A DNA stretch of 64,000 nt from Vanilla planifolia (lineage: Eukaryota > Streptophyta > Magnoliopsida > Asparagales > Orchidaceae). The notes below the pieces were generated by a model, which did not search any database, had not been told where the DNA came from, and worked only from the letters and a program-made list of their open reading frames with translations. The first letter of the stretch is position 1, and each line of letters begins with the position of its first letter. Positions 56,540-64,000 of this stretch are shown here, piece after piece. The position numbers and the translations under genes are program-made. The stretch spans positions 2,273,846 through 2,337,845 of the forward strand of contig JAIUJO010000071.1 in NCBI GenBank assembly GCA_023846275.1, in the 5' to 3' direction.

Positions 56540-58777
56540 CAGCACATCAAAATTAAAGAAAAATATTTGTAGAAATGACATAAATTGTAAGGTAAAGTAG
56601 TATTCCAAAATATTAAGAAAACTGAGTGTAACAATATTAATCATCAAATCAAGTAAAAATTAAAATCCCTCATTAAGTTGGCCAAAACTTTAGACATTAA
56701 ATGTTTAGTAATACAAAAACAAATATGTCTCATGCAGCTCGTTGAGAAAATCTAATCACATTAGTTTAATCTCAATTAATCCTAGTTTAGAATAAATAAT
56801 ATTAAATTAATATTTTAATATTAAGTAAATATATATTAAAGATGATATTAAAAAACTTAATATGTTATAATATTTCCAATCAAAGTGATATAAGAGTCAC
56901 ATGAGCAAAGATTTAGGTTGACATAGTAATATAATAAAATTGGACCAAAAACATTGAAAAATGGAGATAAATTCAATGAGAAACCTCCATTCCATGATAA
57001 TATGGTAATCGAGGTAAAATCCTTGATCATTAAATCACCCAAGAATTAAAATATATAACCAAATGTGCCAAAGTACATGAAATAAAAGAGAAAAATGAAA
57101 ATAATTTCTTTATGGGATATAGCTTGTTATGATAGGTCCAACCGTATTTGTTTTCATCTTTTATGGACTCATTTTACATTAAAGTGAATTTCCAAAGTAA
57201 AATTTCATAAATAATTAAAAAATATTGTTTTAAAATTATGAAAGAATATGTTAAAGTTTAAATAAGTATAAGCAAGAAATAATGTAATATAAAAAAAATA
57301 TAAATGACATAAATGTAACATAAGAGGTAATTCTAAGTTTTTTGGAATGCAAGTAAATAAAGAACATTTGAAGAAATTTAATAAATTGTATGTGATTGTT
57401 GAAGTACAAGATGCTAAGTACATTGCATGTAACATCCTCAAAGATCTAATCAAGTATAAATCAAAATAACTCATAATGTGTGTTAATATGCAAGAAATTA
57501 AAATATTTGAAAATTAAAAAGTTAATATTCAATTTGTTAGGGATCATCAAGACCAGTTAAACAACAATTGTTTCATCTAGATTACACCATATTTTGAATT
57601 ATTATGAAATATATAATATATTATTTTACAATATTAAGTAAATATATATTAAAAGTGAAATATGATAAATTAAGGCAATGTAATATCATAAAATCAATGA
57701 GATGTTTTGGTGACTTTAGAGCAATTTACAATTTCCTAGAAATATAACAAAATAAGAACAAACAATTAAATAAAAGAGATGAATTATACGAGAATGTGTC
57801 ACTCCAAGATACTAAGGAGTTTGAGTGTAAAATCCTCGATCATCAATTAAAGTTCAAATTGAAATTTCTTATAAAGGGTGCAATAAACACAAGAAAGTAA
57901 AATTTTTAAAAGTAATAATGAATATTTAATTGGATAGATCTTATGGAGGTGAGTCCAATAGCATTTCTTTCATACAAAAATATTTTTAAACAATACGTAA
58001 ATTTATATTAAATTTAAAATAAGATAAATTGAAGAAATAAAATTTATCCAATTTAAAATGTTGTAAAGGTTGCATTAGTAAAAATTGGGTTACTAGATAA
58101 TATAATCAAATCAAAGTGAAATTTTATAAGACATAGAGTGTAACAACATTAATAATCAAATTAATTAAAAATCAAAATAATTTAAAAATCTACCAAACTT
58201 TACAACCAAAATATGTGAAATACAAAAATTAATATAAAAATGAATATTTTAAAATATCTAATGGTGTGTATTCTGTCTAAATTAGACCTCGTTTGAAACT
58301 GATATAAATTATGCAAAACAATAAACACAAATAAAAGAAATCATTTATTTTTATATTAAATAAAAATTCATTAAAGCTAAAATTAATTAAATTGAACACT
58401 TATAATATAACTAAATAAAAATTAAGAGAATGTCACATGTGATGAGATGTAGGGCTACATAGTAACTTAACAAAATAGAAATAAATAATTTTAAAAAGTT
58501 AGATAAACTATATGCAAAAGTTGCATTTCACAATAATAAAGTGATCAAATATAACATTGTTGATCATTAAATAATGTATGAATTAAAATATCACATAAAC
58601 ATTTCTAATACCATAAAAAATAAAATAATTAAAAATATAAAAGTGATTATTTAATTATATTTAGCCTATCAACACGAATCCAATGATGTTTGTTTTGTCT
58701 GTATTGAACCTCAATTGAAATTACTACAATTGCCAAGTTATGTAATCATAAAAAATAATAAATTATTGTTTTAAGAA

Positions 58778-58781
<4 letters not shown>

Positions 58782-58817
<36 letters not shown>
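58782..58817 (+). repeat. (AT)18 microsatellite, locus B, unit 4
   Basis: The same locus, 36 bp long and the longest AT run in the window. Its length changes alter the reading frame and end of the overlapping minus-strand open frame (85, 78, 76 and 80 codons in units 1-4), which argues against coding. Confidence 0.93.
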
Positions 58818-58820
<3 letters not shown>

Positions 58821-59429
58821 CTAAAATTATATAAATTGAAAAATGTAATACAAAAAAATAAAAGTCATGCAAAACATTTGCTAGAGGAGAATTAGAGTTA
58901 TAAAGTGAGCTAACCAAATAAAACAGAACAATTTCAAAAAGGTGAGATAAATTTAACAATACAGTTACATTCCAAGACTCTAAGATATTAAAGGTGACAT
59001 CCCCTATCACCAAAATATTTGAAAAAATAAACTTCTAAAGTAAAATAGTATGTTTCATTAGATAGAGGTTCTTAGGACGTGTCCAACATCTCTTTCTTTT
59101 GATTTTACCTAATTTGTAATCAATGTGGATTAACAAAATAAATAAAAATAATAATAATAATTTTTTTTATTAAATCATGCAGGTATGTATTAAAGGTGAA
59201 ATGAGATAAATTAAGATAAAGAAATATAAATAAATTATGCAAATCAAAATGTCATGCGTGAGGAGATTTAGAGTTAGAATGTAGTTATCCAAATCAATGC
59301 AAAACATTTGAAGTAATATGATAACATTATGGAAAAGACGTAATCTGAGATAATAAGGAGATTTGGTGTAACATATTTTATCAACAAATTAAGTACGAAT
59401 CAGATTTTTAGTTAAGGCATCCAAAAATT

Positions 59430-59470
59430 AAAAAAATAAAATATTTAAAAAAATAAAATATTTAAAAAAA
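59430..59470 (+). repeat. 17-bp A+T minisatellite, 2 copies, unit 5
   Basis: Same locus and two-copy state as units 1 to 3. Confidence 0.9.
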
Positions 59471-61458
59471 TAAAAATGAATATTTAATGTGATGGAGCTT
59501 GTAAAGAGGAGCCTAATGGTACTTACTTCTTATAGATCAAGAATTCTCATGATTTACTATAAATTAAAAATTTTAAAAACTTCAAGTATTAACAAATTAT
59601 TATCTTATTATTAGGTCAATGTGTATTAAAACTAAAATTAGATGAATTGATGCAAAGCTATATAAGTAAATCAAAGTAAAGTAAGGGTCATATGGGAGGA
59701 GATATAAAGTTTGATATCAACATAAAAAAATTAAAAAAATTGTAAAAAAAGAGAAAAACTATGTGAGAAAGTTGTATTAGGAGATACTAAAGAGATGAAG
59801 CGTAACATCCTTAACAATCAAATTAAGTTTGAGTAAAAATGACCCATAAAACATGTTAAAATCATAGATAAAAAGTTATTTTAAAATACTAAAACTTAAC
59901 ATTTAATTATAAACATCTCATCAAGGCTAGTTTTATGATGTCTTTTCATCTCGATCAAGCGTCATTTAGAATTTTTATAAATTATACTAATAAAAAATAA
60001 AAAAAATATTAAGTTTTTATTTTAAAAAAATAAATGAATATTAAAGCTAAAATAACATTAATTGAAGCAATATAATATAACTAAATAAGAACATTGTAAA
60101 AGTCATAAGAAAGATGATTTTCTCTCACATAGTAATGTAACAAAATAAAATTGAAAATTTACAAAAAATTGAGATAAATTTTATAGGAAAATTATATTCC
60201 AAGATTCTAAGATCTAGTGTATCATTTTAGATCATCAAATCAAGCAGGAATCAAAATCCATCACAAATCATATTAAAAAAAGATTATTTTTTAATTAAAA
60301 AACTAATTTTTAATTGCATATAACTCAACACAAATCAAAATTTGTTTGTTTCCACTTGATAGCACCACATTTGGTGTTAATGTTAATTAACAAAGAAGAG
60401 AAGCCTAAATAAAAATAATTTTTCAATATTAAGTGGATATATATTAAATCTTCAACAAGATAAATTGATGGAAACTAAATTTACCAAATCAAACACATAA
60501 AAAATCTTTGTGAGAGGAGAATTTTTTTTTCATAGAATATTACAAAATCAAATTGAAAACTCTAAAAAAGTGAAAATTTGTATAGAACAATTGCATTCGA
60601 AAATACTAATGAGAATTAAATTGTTTCATAAAGTATGCAAAAACATTAAAAAAAGAAAATATTTAAAAATAGTTAAATGAATATTTTATTATATAGAGCT
60701 CGTTAAGATGATTCAAACGACATTTGTTTCATCTCAATCTCACCTCATTTAGAATTACTACAAATTGATAAATAAAATAAAGGAAACTCACAATAATTAT
60801 ACTTTTAATATTAAGTAAATAGTGATATATCAAGGCTAGATGAGATATTGTTTAAAATTAAATAGTGATATATCAAAATTAATGTAAATCATTTGAAACA
60901 AATTAGATAAATTGTACAACAAATTCAAATTCTAAAGTACGACACTAATCAAGTACAACATCCTCAATCCTGAAATCTAGTACGAATCAAAATTTCTCAA
61001 AAAAGATGGGAAAATCAAAACATTAAAATATTTAAAAATCAAGGAATGAATGTTTAATTTGATAGAACTCCTCTAGATGAGGTGCTCAACAATTTTCTAA
61101 TCTCAATCAGTCATAATGTTGCATTCTAAGAATTTACAAAGTAAATATGCATAAAAAAAATAAGTTATGATTTTTTGGTAAGCAAATAAATATTAAATAT
61201 GACATGAGATGAATTGAAGTAATGCGATGCAACAAAATTAAATTGATGTGGCATCACTTGATAAAAGAATTAAACTTTCATTGCAAAATTTTGATTAAAT
61301 CTAAGAAATATATTTGATTAAACAAGATAAATTGTGTATGAAACATGCATTGAAAAATATTAACAAAATTTATGGTAACATTATTGCTCATTAAATCATG
61401 ATTAAATCAAAATGTCCCACAAAATGTGTTAGAAGCTTAGAAAATCAAACATATTTAA

Positions 61459-61482
61459 ATATATATATATATATATATATAT
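61459..61482 (+). repeat. (AT)12 microsatellite, locus A, unit 5
   Basis: The same locus, 24 bp long. The preceding A run is two bases shorter than in the other units, so its equal length to unit 1 was probably reached separately. Confidence 0.92.
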
Positions 61483-63670
61483 AATCAATATTTAATTTGA
61501 TAGAGCTAAGAAAAAATTCAAATGATTTTTTTATTTTGTCTCAATTTGACGTAAATTATAGTTTTAACAAATTACTAAATCAAATAAAATTAAATAAAAA
61601 TAGATTATTATTTTAATATAAAGTAAATATATATATTTATATTTATATGTATATATTCAAGAAAAAAATTATATAATTCAAAGAAACGTAATATATCAAA
61701 ATTTGGAGGACGTTAAGATCACATGAGAGGATAATTGCATTTTCATTGGAGTATAACATTGTTAGAGAAAACATTTTAAGAAAAATTATATAAAGTGTTT
61801 GGAAAATTTTCATTTTAACTTAATATAGAGATCGTGTATAACATCCTTGAATGATAAATAATATATGAATCAAAATATCTCATAGAGTGTGCTAAACTCA
61901 TAGAAATTAAAATATTTTAAAGACAAAAATAAATATTCAATTAAGTAGATCTCGTTAAGATGCATTCACTAATATTTATTTTACCTTAATTGAACCTTGT
62001 TTGGAATTAATATGAATTTAAAAAACAAGTAAGCTTAAATATTGTTAAATTATTATTTTAATATAATGAAATATATTTTTTCAGTTAAAAAGAAATAAAT
62101 TGAAGAAATCAAATATAGCCAAGTCAAAGAGATGTAAAGGCCACATAAGAGAAGATTTAGGGTTACATAATAATAAAATAAAATTAATTTTGAAACTTTA
62201 AAGAAATGAGATAAATTGCAAAGGAAAATTGTATTCCAAGATACTAAAGAGTTCAAGCATAATGCTCTTGATCATCAAATTTGGTATGAATCTAAATATC
62301 TTGCAAGGTGTGTTAGAAAAATAAGAAACTAAAATTTTAAAATATATAGTCTAAACTTTAATTTTATTGAGTTGATCTAAATTAGCCAAACAAAGTTTGA
62401 TTCAGCTTGGTTGAACCTTATTTGGAATTACTCTTAGTTACAAAATTAAATAGGAATAAACAATTTTAAATTTTAATTTTAATTTAACTTAATTATATAA
62501 AAAAATCTAAAATAACGAAAATTCAAGAAAAATATTTTAACTAAATTAAAGGGATGATAAGTTCATAGAATTGGAGAATTCCATTTTAATAACAATAAAA
62601 CCAAATCAAATTGAAAACTTTATAAAAATGAGATATGTTTTATGAAAACATGCCTTCCAAGATACCTAGAAGATCAAATGTAACTTTCTCAATAATAAAA
62701 TCAAGTATAAATTAAATGCCTAACAAGCCATAAAAATATTTAAATTGTAATATTCAAACATATAAATTTTTCTTAATTGTTTATAGCTCATTGAGATGTT
62801 TCCAACATTTTTTTGATCTCATCGAACCTCATTAGAATTTTTGCAAACAATTGAAATAAATAAGAATACGTGATAATAAAGTATTATTTTAATATTTAGT
62901 AAATATAAATTGAAGCTAAACTTAGACAAATATTTGAAAAAAATTAGATAAATAGTACAAGAAATTTTAATTCCAAGATACTAAAGAGATTAAGTGCAAA
63001 AAGTTGGATAGTAAATTAAATTATGAGTTGAAATGTCTTATAAAGCTTGACATAATATAGAAAATAAAATATTTAAAATATCAAATTGATATTTTATTAT
63101 ATAGAGGTGGTTCAGAGGAGTCAAAAGATGTTTGTTTTGTCTTTATTGAACCATGTCTAAACTTATTTCAAATTACAAAAGTAAATAATAATAACTAATA
63201 ATCTATTATTATTTCAACATCAAGGAAATATGTGTCAACATATGAAAGAGACATAAAGAGCACAAGGAGGTTCAGAGTTACATATTGACATAAAAACTTT
63301 AAATTAAAAAAAATTAAGAAATGAGCAAAATTGTATAACAAGGTTGCATTAAACGATTTCAAAGAGATCAATCATAACACCTACAATTATGAAATTTTGT
63401 ACGATTCAAATGTCCCATAATGGATGCAAAAAGCCATAAAAAACAAAGTTTTTAAAATATTAAAATGAATATTTAAATGGATATGGCTCAATGTGAAGAG
63501 TCCAATGATGCTTACTTTGTCTCAATTGCCCTCATTTGAATTTATTACAAATTGTAAAATAAAATTATATAAATAAAAAAAATATTACTATATCAATATT
63601 AAGTAAGTATATATTGAACCTAAAGTGATATAAATTAAAATATTATGTTATGATCATTTCAAAGAGGTTT

Positions 63671-64000
63671 TGATGCCGGACGGATTTAAGCTTTTGTTTA
63701 TTGAGCAATACAAGCGATTAACCTACAAACTTTTAGGGAAATAAAGAAAACTTGTGGGAAATTACGTGAAATTTCGAAAAAGGTAACACGCTTGAGACAC
63801 CCGTCCAAGGCGATCCTAGCCAAGAGGGGACCGTGGGCAACACAGATGTTGCTCCGTATGCTAGGCCCGCTACCTCTCGACGGCGCAGACACGGGGTACT
63901 CGGGATGGGTTAATAATACCGATCTCGAAAAATAAAATTTTGAAAGATCGCTCAACACAGAATTAAGAGTCGGATGATCGAACTAATCAACACTAGTTTC
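63671..64000. mobile_element. Edge of inserted element, possibly an LTR (partial)
   Basis: Non-satellite sequence that begins with 'tgatgccggacgg' immediately after the array breaks and continues past the window. It is far richer in G+C than the array: the 60 bases from 63841 are about 62 percent G+C by hand count. It shows no resemblance to the monomer. A start with TG directly at the break is what the end of an LTR retrotransposon looks like, and 'ggttt' at 63666-63670 would be a candidate 5-bp target duplication. The other end, primer-binding site and any gag-pol lie outside, so family and orientation cannot be told. Alternatives are a different transposon class, a second satellite, or flanking unique DNA. 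The 86-codon minus-strand frame at 63698-63958 resembles no protein I recognise and is not called. Confidence 0.45.

Larger units (their letters stand above)
44382..59193 (+). repeat. HOR unit 4 (full length)
   Basis: Fourth complete unit, 14812 bp and the longest. It has one extra copy of a 17-bp A+T-rich tandem repeat at 44618-44675 and the longest AT run at 58782-58817 (36 bp). It also has the shortest run at the other AT locus, 46667-46684 (18 bp). The inverted block is at 54269-56539. It groups with unit 1 at several sites (44887, 45105, the 50870-50890 region, the 'tagcggac' site near 55968) but with units 2 and 3 across most of the 4.5-8 kb phase. Confidence 0.95.
1..63670. repeat. Satellite array with 14.8-kb higher-order repeat
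   Basis: A continuous tandem array runs from the left edge of the window, which cuts it open, to an abrupt break at 63670. The same sequence returns every 14.79-14.81 kb with only scattered differences. Within each period, diverged monomers of mostly 380-425 bp repeat, each carrying an 'aatattta' box followed by a 'gatagagct'-like box. Composition is about 20 percent G+C in lines counted by hand. No coding gene, RNA gene or recognisable transposon domain is seen inside. Near-identity between units alongside strong divergence between monomers within a unit is the classical signature of a higher-order repeat satellite. A centromeric, pericentromeric or heterochromatic role is inference only. 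Confidence 0.97.
59194..63670 (+). repeat. HOR unit 5 (truncated at its right end)
   Basis: Fifth unit, only 4477 bp. It follows the other units base by base (offset 59190-59193 from unit 1) up to 'aaagaggttt' at 63661-63670, then changes to unrelated GC-richer sequence. In the other units the text continues 'ggtcatcaacc' at this phase (for example 4481 onward in unit 1). The break lies inside a monomer, not at a monomer or HOR boundary, so the array was interrupted here by an insertion or a rearrangement. The AT run at 61459-61482 is preceded by a shorter A run than in other units. Confidence 0.95.

Noticed and set aside
1..63670. CRISPR array or bacterial origin
   Set aside because: The repeats are hundreds of bases long and contiguous, with no short identical repeats separated by unique spacers and no cas genes.
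1..63670. CENP-B box-like site in the monomers
   Set aside because: I noticed no match to the CG-rich CENP-B box core; the array is very poor in C+G. A centromere role therefore gets no support from this motif.
63698..63958. 86-codon minus-strand open frame in the GC-rich end segment
   Set aside because: Looks like a chance frame in a probable LTR or other repeat end; no recognisable protein family and no supporting context.

Overview
This window is almost entirely one long tandem satellite array (1-63670), and no protein-coding gene, tRNA, rRNA or CRISPR array can be supported in it. The array is about four-fifths A+T by eye. It is built on two levels. The lower level is a diverged monomer, typically 380-425 bp, marked by a recurring landmark: an 'aatattta' box followed by a 'gatagagct'-like box. 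The upper level is a higher-order repeat (HOR) unit of about 14.8 kb, made of about 39 landmark-bearing monomers or monomer fragments. Four full-length HOR units (1-14792, 14793-29593, 29594-44381, 44382-59193) and a truncated fifth (59194-63670) are near-identical copies. They differ by scattered substitutions and a few length-variable simple repeats.

Each full unit has the same layout: a long forward block of about 9.9 kb, an inverted block of about 2.27 kb in which the monomers read on the opposite strand, and a forward block of about 2.65 kb that joins directly to the next unit. The inversion edges fall at the same phase in all four full copies, so the inversion is older than the amplification of the 14.8-kb unit. 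Shared variants sort the units into conflicting groupings, as expected if sequence is exchanged between units. Many of the differences are C/T or G/A at CpG, as expected for cytosine methylation.

At 63671 the array stops abruptly inside a monomer and is replaced by at least 330 bp of much more GC-rich sequence that starts with TG. This looks like the end of an inserted element, plausibly an LTR retrotransposon whose LTR continues past the window, or else the edge of the array.

The organism is a eukaryote. A large HOR satellite with CpG decay and a TG-starting insertion fits plant pericentromeric or other heterochromatin, but nothing here identifies a species and an animal is not excluded. 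The short open frames in the array are repeated by-products of the AT-rich, strand-asymmetric satellite. There are no genes that work together; any function would be structural or chromatin-based (centromere, knob or other heterochromatin), and that is inference.
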